From Savagea serpentis (GTDB lineage Bacteria; Bacillota; Bacilli; Bacillales_A; Planococcaceae), in assembly GCF_015351395.1 (NCBI RefSeq), contig NZ_JADKPV010000006.1, forward strand, positions 1-64,000: 64,000 nt of DNA, in the 5' to 3' direction. Below, one piece after another: positions 51,832 through 61,262 of this stretch (within the stretch, counting starts at the first letter, position 1; each line of letters opens with the position of its first letter). Below the pieces are notes generated by a model, which saw only the letters and a program-made list of their open reading frames with translations, was not told where the DNA came from and ran no database searches. The position numbers and the translations under genes were made by a program.

Positions 51832-54349
51832 AATCATTAGCGCTAGTTTGTTGATCGCTCTTCTTGCTCATCTTTATTTCATCATTCAAACAACTAGAGG
51901 AACGTATATGGTCGGACATGGGGATGGGGTTTCTCAAATGCTCGTCTTCAAAAAATTATTATTTGAACAATGGTCGAAGGGTGAATGGTTTTATGCCGAC
52001 CACTTCGGACTTGGTGGCGATATATTTGCAGGGCTCGGCTACTACTATTCTACTTCTATCGTCTTTATTTTAACATGTGTCGTAGTCTATCTTTTGGCTA
52101 CCCTATCTCTTATCGATCCAACGACCATCGTATTTTGGGCGCAACTTACATTATTTGTCTCCATTGTACGCATGACATTCATTTCATTTTTTGCTTTTTT
52201 ATTTTTAAATAAAATCTTTCAACATCGACGAGCAGCATGGGTAGGTTCGGTCGTATATGCCACGAGTGTCATTTACTTCCGACATGTCTTCTACTGGGAA
52301 TTTTTTGCGGATGCATTGTTATGGTTACCTCTTTTATTGTTAGGGATTGAAAAAATCATTCGCAAAGAAAGTTCTTATCTTTTTATATTTGCTGTAGCGA
52401 TTAGTTTATTTGATAATTTTTATTTTGCTTATATTAATTTCTTACTTGCCTTTATCTATATTTGTATGCGTTTCTTATCCAGATGGACAGATAATGAAGC
52501 AAGTATTTTGCAACAGATTGGCATTTATATTCGAAGCGGCCTTATTGGATTTTGTCTCGGAGCAGTTAGCTTCATTCCTTCCGCTATCGCTTTCTTCAAT
52601 AATTACCGGCCGGACTATCCATTCGATATCCCTTTGTTTGAATGGAAAGATAGTTTGCTTTTCAATGGGAAAACAATGTGGATGCCGCTCATTGTTCCAC
52701 TACTATTAGGTTGTATCAGCTTTTACCGTCATCGCCTATTTCGCAGCGTATCATTATTATTACTATTCATGTGGATTGTCCATTACAGCCCAAAAGCAGC
52801 AAGTATATTTAACGGCTTTTCTGCCCCTCAATTTCGATGGGAATATTTTATCGGGCTTTTAAGTGCGATGCTTGTAACATTCACCATCATTCATTGGTGG
52901 GAATTACAAAAAAGAGACTTCATTGGCGGGGCTCTTTTGACGTTAATGCTCTATACTTTGTCGTACCATTCATTTCCTAGAGTGAAGATGTTTCAGCAGT
53001 ATGAGTATGCTTTATTATTAATCATTGGATCTTTTACACTACTTTTCGTAATCGGTGGTTTATTGCAAAAAAGACAAATGTGGATCGGAACGTTATTGCT
53101 TTCTTCCATCGTCATATTAAATCTTTTCGCTAGTAGCAAACTCGCTCCTCCTTCTGGAGAAAACAATGTGACGGCGGCATTTTTAAACAGTGATCACTAT
53201 AATCCGAAAGCGACCGAACATTTACTGCATCGTCTCACAACACGGGATTCTTCTTTTTATCGCATTGATTGGATGGTACCGACACGCAATAATACCCCTC
53301 TCGTCCAACAGTTTAATGGCATGAGTGTTTATTCGAGCATTTTAAACAAGCATGTCTTACTCATGTATTGGCATGATTTACAAATTGATATGAAGCGAGA
53401 AACAGTCAGCCGCTATATGACGGGAGGGAGTCGCTTACCTATTTATCAAATGATGCAAGGTAAATATACAATCGTTTCGAAAAAAGAAACGAGTATCCCT
53501 TCTTCCTTTAAACAAATCGATCAAGAAGGAGATTATATTTTGTATGAAAATCAAGCCTTGCGTCCATTTGTTCATTTCACATCTGCGATTTATGAACAAG
53601 AAAGCCTTTCTTCTTTACCAACGGTAGATAAGGAAAACATCGCCTTACACGGTCTCATCACGGAGGAACTTCCAGCTACTCAGCCAACACCGACTCCGTC
53701 TAAGCCTTTAACTGTACTGGAAGAACGTACAAAAGATGCCACTTACGACAACCAACTAATCGTCGTTTCAAAGAAAAAAGGGACCGTGACATTTTTATTA
53801 GATGGAGTATTTGAAAATGACGATGATGTATACGTGCAATTTTCACTACAACGATTGGATCAAGACAAAGGCTTCACATTAAAAGTAAATGAATATGAAA
53901 CGACACGCAAAAAGAATTCTTCCATTTATCGCACGTTTGCTGATGATTTAACGATCCGCGTTCAAGGCACAAACGAAGTGAAAATCACCTTACCGCAAGG
54001 AACATATGAGTTGAAAAACTTAGCATTTTATCCTGTTAAGCACGATGATATCGCGAACAATTCCATACAAAAAGTGAAATGGGAAGACAGCACCATCACG
54101 ATTCAAGCGAATAACGAATCTCATGCTACTCACGCTATTCTTCCAGTCCCTTATGAAAAAGGTTGGAAAGCGCAAGTGAACGGAAAACAGGTTCCCGTCA
54201 TAAAAGCAAATTATGCATTTATTGCGCTTCCTGTCGAAGAAGGAATGAATAACATCGACATGCATTACCGAACTCCTTACGTATGGCCATTAAGTATACT
54301 CAGCCTCTTTACATTCTCACTATTAGTTTTTCGGAAAATAAAAAAATAA
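51815..54349 (+). CDS. yfhO: YfhO-family membrane glycosyltransferase
   Basis: 844-residue protein: about 12-13 N-terminal helices with a GT-C-like first loop (GHGDGVSQMLVFKK with Asp residues), an extracellular C-terminal domain from about residue 450 to 810 and a last helix. Size and layout match B. subtilis YfhO (about 861), which adds the lipid-linked GlcNAc to lipoteichoic acid. With CsbB and GtcA upstream it completes a polymer-glycosylation pathway; the acceptor here could be LTA or another surface polymer. GGGAGG lies 11 bases before the ATG. Confidence 0.88.
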   Translation: MKSHIKIISASLLIALLAHLYFIIQTTRGTYMVGHGDGVSQMLVFKKLLFEQWSKGEWFYADHFGLGGDIFAGLGYYYSTSIVFILTCVVVYLLATLSLIDPTTIVFWAQLTLFVSIVRMTFISFFAFLFLNKIFQHRRAAWVGSVVYATSVIYFRHVFYWEFFADALLWLPLLLLGIEKIIRKESSYLFIFAVAISLFDNFYFAYINFLLAFIYICMRFLSRWTDNEASILQQIGIYIRSGLIGFCLGAVSFIPSAIAFFNNYRPDYPFDIPLFEWKDSLLFNGKTMWMPLIVPLLLGCISFYRHRLFRSVSLLLLFMWIVHYSPKAASIFNGFSAPQFRWEYFIGLLSAMLVTFTIIHWWELQKRDFIGGALLTLMLYTLSYHSFPRVKMFQQYEYALLLIIGSFTLLFVIGGLLQKRQMWIGTLLLSSIVILNLFASSKLAPPSGENNVTAAFLNSDHYNPKATEHLLHRLTTRDSSFYRIDWMVPTRNNTPLVQQFNGMSVYSSILNKHVLLMYWHDLQIDMKRETVSRYMTGGSRLPIYQMMQGKYTIVSKKETSIPSSFKQIDQEGDYILYENQALRPFVHFTSAIYEQESLSSLPTVDKENIALHGLITEELPATQPTPTPSKPLTVLEERTKDATYDNQLIVVSKKKGTVTFLLDGVFENDDDVYVQFSLQRLDQDKGFTLKVNEYETTRKKNSSIYRTFADDLTIRVQGTNEVKITLPQGTYELKNLAFYPVKHDDIANNSIQKVKWEDSTITIQANNESHATHAILPVPYEKGWKAQVNGKQVPVIKANYAFIALPVEEGMNNIDMHYRTPYVWPLSILSLFTFSLLVFRKIKK

Positions 54350-54360
54350 CCTTTATGTAA

Positions 54361-54396
54361 AAAAACGAGCACCTCTTATCGAGGGCTCGTTTTTTA
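54361..54396 (+). terminator. Intrinsic terminator after yfhO
   Basis: AAAAACGAGC-CTC / GAG-GGCTCGTTTTTT stem with a 4-base loop and T tract. Confidence 0.9.
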
Positions 54397-54489
54397 TCTT
54401 AAGTTATCCTTAATTCTTATCTTTTTTGACAACTTTTCTCAATTTTTATCGTATAGTAAACAAACACTTTTATGAGGAGGCCAATGCTG

Positions 54490-55224
54490 ATGATTCATTC
54501 TCTGTATTATTCAGAGGCGCCGACATTCGCCATTTTGTCGATCGAGCATCTTTCTTTACTCTTGCTTATTTTTTTACTTGCTGGATTATTTGTCACTCGT
54601 CCGCAAATTACGTTTCGTTATGAAAAAATAATTCGCGTTTCGCTCATCGTAACGATTATCATTCAACAATTTTTATTATATTCCTGGTACATTGCCCACA
54701 ATGCCTTTAATCCAGTAGACGCTCTACCGCTTTATCCTTGTCGTATTACTACTTTGTTTGTTCTATTCTTATTGTTTAAATGGAATACGAAATTGTTTCA
54801 TTTTACGTTTTATTGGGGAATAATCGGCGCTTTTCTTGCACTTCTCTCTCCTGACACGAATGGCTTAGGCTTTCCGAATGCGATGTTTATTCAATTTTTC
54901 TTAGGTCATGCTGCATTATTGATGGGGACTGTTTTTCTAGCCGTCATTCACGATTATCAACCGAATCAAGTGCATCTTTTTAAAACGTATCAATACAGCG
55001 CCATTTATTTTATAGTCATTCTTGTCATCAATGAGTGGCTCGGCAGCAATTACGCTTATTTACGCGCCGCTCCACCAACACCATTTTTAAGCAATATTCC
55101 TGCTTATCCTTATCATGTACCCATTCTCGTAATCATGATGTTTTCACTATTTTTCCTTGTCAACCTCTTGTATAAAGTCGTACAAAAAATAAAAATAATG
55201 AATAAGCTATTTCGAGAAATTTAA
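54490..55224 (+). CDS. YwaF-like (TIGR02206) membrane protein
   Basis: 244-residue protein with seven predicted helices; conserved LPLYPCRIT (about residue 75-83) and FYWGIIGAFLALLSPD mark the TIGR02206/YwaF family, whose function is unknown. ATG at 54490 is chosen because GAGGAGG is nine bases upstream; the ATGs at 54472 and 54484 overlap or crowd the ribosome site. TTGACA at 54426 may be part of its promoter, but the -10 spacing is poor. Confidence 0.82.
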   Translation: MIHSLYYSEAPTFAILSIEHLSLLLLIFLLAGLFVTRPQITFRYEKIIRVSLIVTIIIQQFLLYSWYIAHNAFNPVDALPLYPCRITTLFVLFLLFKWNTKLFHFTFYWGIIGAFLALLSPDTNGLGFPNAMFIQFFLGHAALLMGTVFLAVIHDYQPNQVHLFKTYQYSAIYFIVILVINEWLGSNYAYLRAAPPTPFLSNIPAYPYHVPILVIMMFSLFFLVNLLYKVVQKIKIMNKLFREI

Positions 55225-55230
55225 CATTCG

Positions 55231-55262
55231 CTCCTTTTTTAACAAAAATCGGAGCTTTTTTA
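55231..55262 (+). terminator. Intrinsic terminator after the YwaF-like gene
   Basis: GCTCC-TTTTT / AAAAA-GGAGC stem with a small bulge, then TTTTTT. Confidence 0.75.
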
Positions 55263-55278
55263 CCATTTCAATTTCCTT

Positions 55279-55292
55279 TGTTATCGCTTTCA
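55279..55292 (+). promoter_or_regulatory. cre site upstream of the dicarboxylate transporter
   Basis: TGTTATCGCTTTCA matches the CcpA consensus TGWNANCGNTNWCA at every defined position. It lies 214 bp before the transporter start. Confidence 0.65.
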
Positions 55293-55505
55293 ATTGAATA
55301 GTATTAAAAGAAAAAAGATATTTTTCCCTTCTCTCCCATCACTTTCTACAAAATCATATATCTTCACCTTCAATTAATAATTATCTATTTGATTCATTCT
55401 TTATTTGTAACGCTCATATTAACTTTCATTTTTCCATACTTTTTCCTTATAAAATATGGCACAATAGTAATGGAATCATTTATTTATTTAGAAAGGGAGA
55501 GTTAT

Positions 55506-56978
55506 ATGACTGAAGAAAAAAAGAAAAGAAATTTGAAACCTCTTTGGATTTTACTCGCATTCGCAACATTATTTATCATTACATTTCTTCCAACACCGCC
55601 TGACTTACCTGTAGCTGGTCAACGTGCGCTTGCGATTTTAGCGTTCGCGGTTATTTTATGGGTGACTGAAGCAGTAAGCTATCCCGTCAGTGCTGCGATG
55701 ATTATCGCTATCGTCGCCTTATCTTTAGGAACGAGTCCAAGTTTGGACGATCCTGAAAAAGTAATGGGAACGAAAGGTGCATTGAAATATGCGCTTGCTG
55801 GATTTTCTAGCCCTGCCGTCGCACTCGTAGCTGGAGCGCTATTTTTAGCCGCTGCGATGCAAGCGACGAATTTGCACAAGCGACTTGCACTTTTTATCTT
55901 ATCGAAAGTAGGAGCTAAAACAGGAGCGATCGTTTTCGGAGCGATTCTCGTGTCCATCATTTTAGCCTTTTTCGTACCGAGCGCTACGGCACGTGCGGGT
56001 GCTGTCGTTCCAATTTTACTCGGAATGGTTGCCGCATTCGGCCTGCCTCATAATAGTAGACTCGGCGCCTTACTCGTCATTACAGCAGTTCAAGCCATCT
56101 CCATTTGGAACGTCGGGATTAAAACAGCTGCTGCTCAAAATATGGTCGCGATCGACTTTATCGAAAAACAACTTGGAGAATCTGTCGCATGGGGCGATTG
56201 GTTTTTATATGCCGCACCGTGGTCGATTCTCATGTCCGTCATTTTATACTTCATTATGGTTCGACTCATTAAACCAGAAACGAAAGTTGTAGAAGGTGGC
56301 ATGGATGTCGTAAAAGAAAACTTAAAAAGTTTAGGGCCGATTCGCCCAGAAGAAATTCGACTCATCGTCATTTCTGTTTTACTTCTCATTTTCTGGTCGA
56401 CAGAATCTCGCCTCCACCCGTTCGATACTACGACGATTACACTCGTTGCGGTCGCAATTTTGCTCACGCCAAAAATCGGTATTTTCGATTGGAAAACCGT
56501 CGAAAAACTCATCCCTTGGGGAACGATTATCGTCTTCGCTGTTGGAATTGCATTAGGGCTCATTTTACTCGATACGTCTGGTGCTCAATGGCTATCCGAT
56601 AAAGTATTCGGCGCTCTTGGATTAGATTCGATGCCACTTCTCGCGACAATTGCTCTTCTCGCCTTATTTAATATTTTAATTCACTTAGGCTTTGCAAGTG
56701 CGACAAGTTTAGCAAGTGCGCTCATCCCGATCGTGCTCGTGTTAGCGACAACATTACAAGGAGACTTCAATCCAGTCGGATTCGTCTTAATTCAACAATT
56801 CGTCATTAGTTTCGGATTTTTACTCCCTGTTAACGCACCACAAAATATGTTGGCATACGGAACGGGAGCATTTTCCGTCAAAGATTTCTTTAAAGCAGGT
56901 CTACCACTAACAATTGCCGGGTACTTACTCATTCTTCTCTTCAGTGCAACTTACTGGCAATGGATCGGCTTACTCTAA
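55506..56978 (+). CDS. DASS-family dicarboxylate transporter
   Basis: 490-residue divalent-anion:Na+ symporter with 11-13 helices. The paired substrate/sodium motifs appear as FVPSATARAGAVVPI (first half) and GFASATSLASALIPI (second half), closer to the CitT/2-oxoglutarate-malate translocator and B. subtilis YflS branch than to the SNT-type succinate carriers. Likely imports malate or a related C4/C5 dicarboxylate. ATG at 55506 follows GGGAG by six bases; the ORF's earlier ATG at 55389 would add a spurious hydrophobic leader. Cre-controlled by sequence. Confidence 0.88.
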   Translation: MTEEKKKRNLKPLWILLAFATLFIITFLPTPPDLPVAGQRALAILAFAVILWVTEAVSYPVSAAMIIAIVALSLGTSPSLDDPEKVMGTKGALKYALAGFSSPAVALVAGALFLAAAMQATNLHKRLALFILSKVGAKTGAIVFGAILVSIILAFFVPSATARAGAVVPILLGMVAAFGLPHNSRLGALLVITAVQAISIWNVGIKTAAAQNMVAIDFIEKQLGESVAWGDWFLYAAPWSILMSVILYFIMVRLIKPETKVVEGGMDVVKENLKSLGPIRPEEIRLIVISVLLLIFWSTESRLHPFDTTTITLVAVAILLTPKIGIFDWKTVEKLIPWGTIIVFAVGIALGLILLDTSGAQWLSDKVFGALGLDSMPLLATIALLALFNILIHLGFASATSLASALIPIVLVLATTLQGDFNPVGFVLIQQFVISFGFLLPVNAPQNMLAYGTGAFSVKDFFKAGLPLTIAGYLLILLFSATYWQWIGLL

Positions 56979-56980
56979 TT

Positions 56981-57025
56981 AAAACACCCCTCCTTTTTCA
57001 ATAAAAAATAGGAGGGGTGTTTTCT
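56981..57025 (+). terminator. Intrinsic terminator after the DASS gene
   Basis: Perfect 13-bp stem AAAACACCCCTCC (56981-56993) with GGAGGGGTGTTTT (57011-57023). Confidence 0.94.
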
Positions 57026-57111
57026 ATATCATTTTCTTTTATTGGAACATTTGTTCTTTCTCTTTCTATTGTTTACAATAGAAGACATCACCGCAGAAAG
57101 TAGGAGACGAT

Positions 57112-57747
57112 ATGAATATTCAACGCCCGTGTTTTTCAGAAGAGTTAGAGGAAGGTCATTTACAAATGCTATTTGAAGAAGAAGACCATATACTTTATTT
57201 AAAAACATGTAATGCCTCTACGCTAAATCAACAACATGTTGAGAAAGCAGAAATCATAGAATGTACGATTCATCAATCTGAATGCATTCAAACCACTTTT
57301 CAACGCATAACCATTTCCGATGTACACTTTTCTAATACTGATTTTTCCACAAGTACTTTCCATCATGTCGACTTTATGCGTGTAACATTCGATAATTGTA
57401 AATTTATGGGCACCATTTTTGACGCGTGCTACTTTCAAGATGTTCACTTTTCTTCTTGTGTCCTTCATTTCAGTTCTTTTCGACAAAGTCCGTTTAAACA
57501 AGTCGCTTGGACGAATTGTTCTTTAAATGGCATAGACTTTTTTGATAACACATTTCAACACGTTACGATTTCTCACAGCGATTTAACAGAAAGCACTTTC
57601 GAACAAACTTCCTTAGCCTCTCTCGACCTTAGCACAAATAATTTAACAGGAATACGGATTACTTTTGATGATTTAAAAAAAGCGACACTCTCTCCTAATC
57701 AAGCACTTGAATGGGTCCAAACATTAGGAATTTTCATCAAAGCATAA
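57112..57747 (+). CDS. Pentapeptide-repeat protein, Qnr-like
   Basis: 211 residues, almost entirely built of degenerate pentapeptide repeats with Phe/Leu at every fifth position (VHFSNTDFSTSTFHHVDF, CKFMGTIFDACYF, VTISHSDLTESTFEQTSL), which should form a right-handed quadrilateral beta-helix. It ends in a helical dimerisation-like tail (LSPNQALEWVQTLGIFIK). Length and tail resemble Qnr/MfpA-type DNA-mimic proteins that protect gyrase from quinolones, but the repeats are less regular, so resistance is not implied. GTAGGAGACG precedes the ATG. Confidence 0.85.
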   Translation: MNIQRPCFSEELEEGHLQMLFEEEDHILYLKTCNASTLNQQHVEKAEIIECTIHQSECIQTTFQRITISDVHFSNTDFSTSTFHHVDFMRVTFDNCKFMGTIFDACYFQDVHFSSCVLHFSSFRQSPFKQVAWTNCSLNGIDFFDNTFQHVTISHSDLTESTFEQTSLASLDLSTNNLTGIRITFDDLKKATLSPNQALEWVQTLGIFIKA

Positions 57748-57806
57748 TAAACATTGTTTCAAAATAATGGAGCCTATTTTTCATCCAATTCTCCTCCTTT
57801 TTCCTA

Positions 57807-57831
57807 GTTTAGCTTTCTCTTTGTCGGGAAT
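57807..57831 (+). promoter_or_regulatory. Sigma-B promoter of katE
   Basis: GTTTAG (57807-57812), 13-bp spacer, GGGAAT (57826-57831), fitting GTTTAA-N12-15-GGGWAW. It is 33 bases before the katE start codon. B. subtilis katE is sigma-B controlled. Confidence 0.7.
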
Positions 57832-57863
57832 GAGTGGATTAGTAAGATAAAGGAGTGATTTTT

Positions 57864-59873
57864 TTGAATAAGAAAAAGCAACAATTGAAAACGTTTACGA
57901 CGCAAGATGTAGATGGACCTTTAACGACGAACCAAGGTTTGAAAATGGACGAAGATAATTTTTCATTAAAAGCAGGGCGCCGTGGGTCGACATTGTTAGA
58001 AGACTTTCATTTGCGAGAAAAAATTACACACTTTGATCATGAACGCATTCCTGAACGTGTTGTACATGCTCGCGGCTACGGGGCGCATGGAACATTTACA
58101 TGTACGAAAGAGGCGTCAAAATGGACGAAAGCTCACTTTTTAAATGAAGTCGGCAGAGAAACGCCTATTTTCGTACGCTTTTCTAATGTAGCCGGTTCCA
58201 AAGGGTCCAGTGACGTCGTGCGAGACGTCCGTGGCTTCGCTACGAAATTTTATACAGAAGAAGGGAATTTTGATCTCGTTGGCAATAATATTCCCGTTTT
58301 TTATATTCAAGATGCGATTAAGTTTCCAGACTTAATCCATGCCGTAAAACCAGAACCGCATAATGAAATTCCACAAGCACAGTCCGCACATGATACGTTT
58401 TGGGATTTTGTTAGTCAACATCAAGAATCGACCCATATGCTCATGTGGCATTTATCAGATCGTGCAATTCCTAAAAATTTACGAATGATGGAAGGCTTCG
58501 GTGTGCATACTTTCCGTTTGATCAATGCGCAAAATGAGAGTTTCTTTGTCAAATTTCACTTAAAACCCCAGCTCGGTGTCCATTCCGTCACGTGGGATGA
58601 AGCGCAAAAAATAAACGGGAAAGACCCGGACTTTCATCGCCGTGACTTATACGAAGCAATTGAACGCGGTGATTTTCCAGTATGGGATTTCGGTGTTCAA
58701 GTCATTCCTGAAGCTGCTCAATTTGACTTTGACTTCGATGTACTCGATGCGACGAAGTTATGGCCTGAAGAACAAATACCCGTCGAATATTTAGGAGAAC
58801 TCGTCTTAAATGAAAATGTCGACAATGTCTTTGCAGAAACTGAACAAGTCGCTTTTCACCCAGGACATGTCGTTCCAGGCATTGATTTCAGCGATGATCC
58901 TTTATTACAAGGACGACTTTTCAGTTATACCGATACTCAATTGAGCAGACTAGGCGGACCGAATTTCCATGAAATTCCGATTAACCGTCCCGTTTGTCCA
59001 TTTACGAACAACCAACGAGATGGTATGCACCGCCAAACGATTAATCCAAGTGTGACGAGTTACTATCCAAATGCACTAGCGAATAATCAACCGGCGCCGG
59101 TTCCCGAAGAACAAGGGGGCTTCCATCATTTCGAACAATCGCTCGAAGGGAAAAAGGTACGTGAGCGTGCGGATTCTTTCTTAGATTTCTACTCGCAAGC
59201 GACGATGTTTTACGAAAGTTTGGCAGATTACGAACAACAACATTTAAAAGATGCGCTCGTTTTCGAACTAGGAAAATGTAAAAATGAACAAATCCGTAAA
59301 AATGTCATCAATCAGATGAATCACGTCCATCATGATTTAGCGAAATATGGGGCTCAAAAATTAGGTTTACCGATTCCATCAAAAATAGAAACACCGAATG
59401 TTAAAACGTATCCATCACTCAGTCAAGCGACTACGCCAAATGGATTAAATACAAAAACAGTTGGCGTTATCGTGTCTCCACAAGCTTCGGCCGAACAATT
59501 AAAATGGATTCGTACATTAGAAACAAAATATCCAATCGTCCTCTCGACGATTTCAAATCGACAAGGGACATTTGAACATTTCGACATGCCGATTGATGAA
59601 ACGTTCGACACGACGCATCCTGTATTATTCGATAGTTTACTCGTAATCAATACTTTTGATGCGCCAACCGATCAAAAAACTATTGGTCAATTTTTAAATG
59701 AAGCGTATGACCATGCAAAACCAATCGCAAGTACAGTTGACTTTCTCACATTCCCGATTTTATTCCCAATCGATTCAGAAGGAGTCTATATGCTGGACAC
59801 GATGGATGAGACACCTTTCATCGAGGGATTAACAATCGGACGATTTTGGAAAAGGGGTGAAGGAAATGAATAA
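57864..59873 (+). CDS. katE: Large-subunit (clade 2) catalase
   Basis: Monofunctional heme catalase of 669 residues. Catalytic His68 in RVVHARGYGAHGTF, distal Asn in LVGNNIPVFYIQD, and the proximal heme tyrosine in RLFSYTDTQLSRLGGPNF. Residues from about 530 form the flavodoxin/glutamine-amidotransferase-like C-terminal domain typical of HPII-type enzymes. It disproportionates hydrogen peroxide in the cytoplasm. TTG at 57864 is eight bases after AAGGAG; the ORF's GTG at 57855 overlaps that site. General-stress promoter upstream; coupled to a small gene downstream. Confidence 0.94.
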   Translation: MNKKKQQLKTFTTQDVDGPLTTNQGLKMDEDNFSLKAGRRGSTLLEDFHLREKITHFDHERIPERVVHARGYGAHGTFTCTKEASKWTKAHFLNEVGRETPIFVRFSNVAGSKGSSDVVRDVRGFATKFYTEEGNFDLVGNNIPVFYIQDAIKFPDLIHAVKPEPHNEIPQAQSAHDTFWDFVSQHQESTHMLMWHLSDRAIPKNLRMMEGFGVHTFRLINAQNESFFVKFHLKPQLGVHSVTWDEAQKINGKDPDFHRRDLYEAIERGDFPVWDFGVQVIPEAAQFDFDFDVLDATKLWPEEQIPVEYLGELVLNENVDNVFAETEQVAFHPGHVVPGIDFSDDPLLQGRLFSYTDTQLSRLGGPNFHEIPINRPVCPFTNNQRDGMHRQTINPSVTSYYPNALANNQPAPVPEEQGGFHHFEQSLEGKKVRERADSFLDFYSQATMFYESLADYEQQHLKDALVFELGKCKNEQIRKNVINQMNHVHHDLAKYGAQKLGLPIPSKIETPNVKTYPSLSQATTPNGLNTKTVGVIVSPQASAEQLKWIRTLETKYPIVLSTISNRQGTFEHFDMPIDETFDTTHPVLFDSLLVINTFDAPTDQKTIGQFLNEAYDHAKPIASTVDFLTFPILFPIDSEGVYMLDTMDETPFIEGLTIGRFWKRGEGNE

Positions 59874-60042
59874 AAAAAGAGAACCTGAGCAAGAACTCGT
59901 AGAAAAACAGCGCAGAAAAGAACAACATGGCACGAATCCGGATAAGTATGAACCGAAAGAAGGATTCGCAAAAGACGGCAATGCCCGCGGTGTCGTCCCT
60001 AAAAATAGTGACGACCAACCGAAAAAGAAAAAACATGAATAA
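59866..60042 (+). CDS. Small hydrophilic protein coupled to katE
   Basis: 58 residues, extremely hydrophilic and rich in K, E and R with a central NPDKYEPKEGFAKDGNARGV segment; likely disordered. Its ATG lies eight bases inside the katE 3' end, with AGGGGTGAAGGA upstream, so it is translated with katE and would share its sigma-B control. I do not recognise the family; comparable small Lys/Glu-rich stress proteins occur in Bacillales. Confidence 0.65.
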   Translation: MNKKREPEQELVEKQRRKEQHGTNPDKYEPKEGFAKDGNARGVVPKNSDDQPKKKKHE

Positions 60043-60046
60043 AAAG

Positions 60047-60084
60047 AAACATCTTCTCGTTGGGGAAAACGAGAAGATGTTTTT
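60047..60084. terminator. Bidirectional terminator between the katE unit and gentisate operon
   Basis: Stem AAACATCTTCTCGTT (60047-60061) / AACGAGAAGATGTTTTT (60068-60084) with T-rich exits on both strands. Confidence 0.92.
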
Positions 60085-60127
60085 ATTTGAAATAAGGGGG
60101 TTTGTTATGACTAGTTTAAATGAGGAA

Positions 60128-61249
60128 TTAGCGTACTTCTTTAAATTCAGTTTCAATCTTTTGGTGACCATCATTACTTTCAAATACTTCTCGGCGTTCC
60201 AATTCAAAACGATCCATAATTGGAATATCGTTCACTGAGAATAAATAAGTATTTTGAAGCGCATGATGTTCATACCAAGCCCAATTTGGAATGACGAAGT
60301 AATCGCCTTTCTTCCAATTAAATCGGACACCATTAATGACAGAATATCCTTCGCCTTCATGCACATGGACAATTGTGGAGTGTGTGTGCCTTTGTGCTTT
60401 TGTCGATAAGCTTTGCGGTAAATATTGCATTCGTGTGCCCATCGTCGGGTTCGCTGACTTTCCAGTCGATGGATTAATGTACTCTACAGCGAAACCTTCA
60501 TGCGGATCAGGTTCAAAATTCATAAGTCCTTCAATGGCATCTACTGTGCGAGACCATTTATAATTTGCTAAAGGTGCTACATCGTACTGAGCGTCACCGA
60601 CTGGACGAACCATTCCTCCTTGATATCGCTTTTCCGAAAAATTATCTGGTACATTCGGTTGCTGTAGTCCATCTTCATACGGTTCAAAGAATGTGCCACC
60701 GATTGAATAGATTGTCGGGATATCTAACGCATCCATCCAGATCATCGGCTCATCACCATCGTGCGCATGACCGTGCCATAAGTTTTTAGGTGTGATGAGG
60801 AAATCTCCTTCCTCCATATATACTCGCTCACCTTGAACGATCGTATACGCTCCACTACCTTCAGAAATGAAACGCAATGCACTTTGTGTATGGCGATGAG
60901 AAGGTGCTTCCTCGCCTGGTAACAATAACTGTACCGCTGCGTACAATGTTTGCGTTGTTGATGCCCACCCCCAAGGTTTACGATACGTTAACCCTGGATT
61001 TTGGAAGTAGATTGCTCGTCGTTCACCACCGCGTTCGGGCGTAAAAATTTCTGACGCTTCCATCAATTTCTTTTTCAACAATTCACCTGACCATAAATAA
61101 GCTTCCGCATGAGGTTTCGGTGTTTTGTTCATAATTTCTGGAATTGCTTCCCAAAGAGGTCCTAAATTATACTGTTGAATATCTTGCGTAAAATCTTTAA
61201 CTGTATCACTCTTCATAAAGTTTTGAATGTCTTCGCCTTTATTGCCCAT
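60128..61249 (-). CDS. Gentisate 1,2-dioxygenase
   Basis: 373-residue bicupin ring-cleaving dioxygenase. The Fe(II) ligands are visible in the first cupin as PSHRHTQSALRF (His118, His120) and LWHGHAHD (His159); the second cupin keeps QRHTHSTIVHV. It opens gentisate (2,5-dihydroxybenzoate) to maleylpyruvate. Last gene of a four-gene minus-strand cluster; AAAGGAGGATGCACA precedes the ATG, 13 bp after the hydrolase gene. Confidence 0.93.
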   Translation of the reverse strand: MGNKGEDIQNFMKSDTVKDFTQDIQQYNLGPLWEAIPEIMNKTPKPHAEAYLWSGELLKKKLMEASEIFTPERGGERRAIYFQNPGLTYRKPWGWASTTQTLYAAVQLLLPGEEAPSHRHTQSALRFISEGSGAYTIVQGERVYMEEGDFLITPKNLWHGHAHDGDEPMIWMDALDIPTIYSIGGTFFEPYEDGLQQPNVPDNFSEKRYQGGMVRPVGDAQYDVAPLANYKWSRTVDAIEGLMNFEPDPHEGFAVEYINPSTGKSANPTMGTRMQYLPQSLSTKAQRHTHSTIVHVHEGEGYSVINGVRFNWKKGDYFVIPNWAWYEHHALQNTYLFSVNDIPIMDRFELERREVFESNDGHQKIETEFKEVR

Positions 61250-61262
61250 TGTGCATCCTCCT

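Noticed and set aside
55389-55505. Longer N-terminus for the DASS transporter
   Set aside because: Strong ribosome site precedes the internal ATG at 55506 and the extra leader is not family-like.
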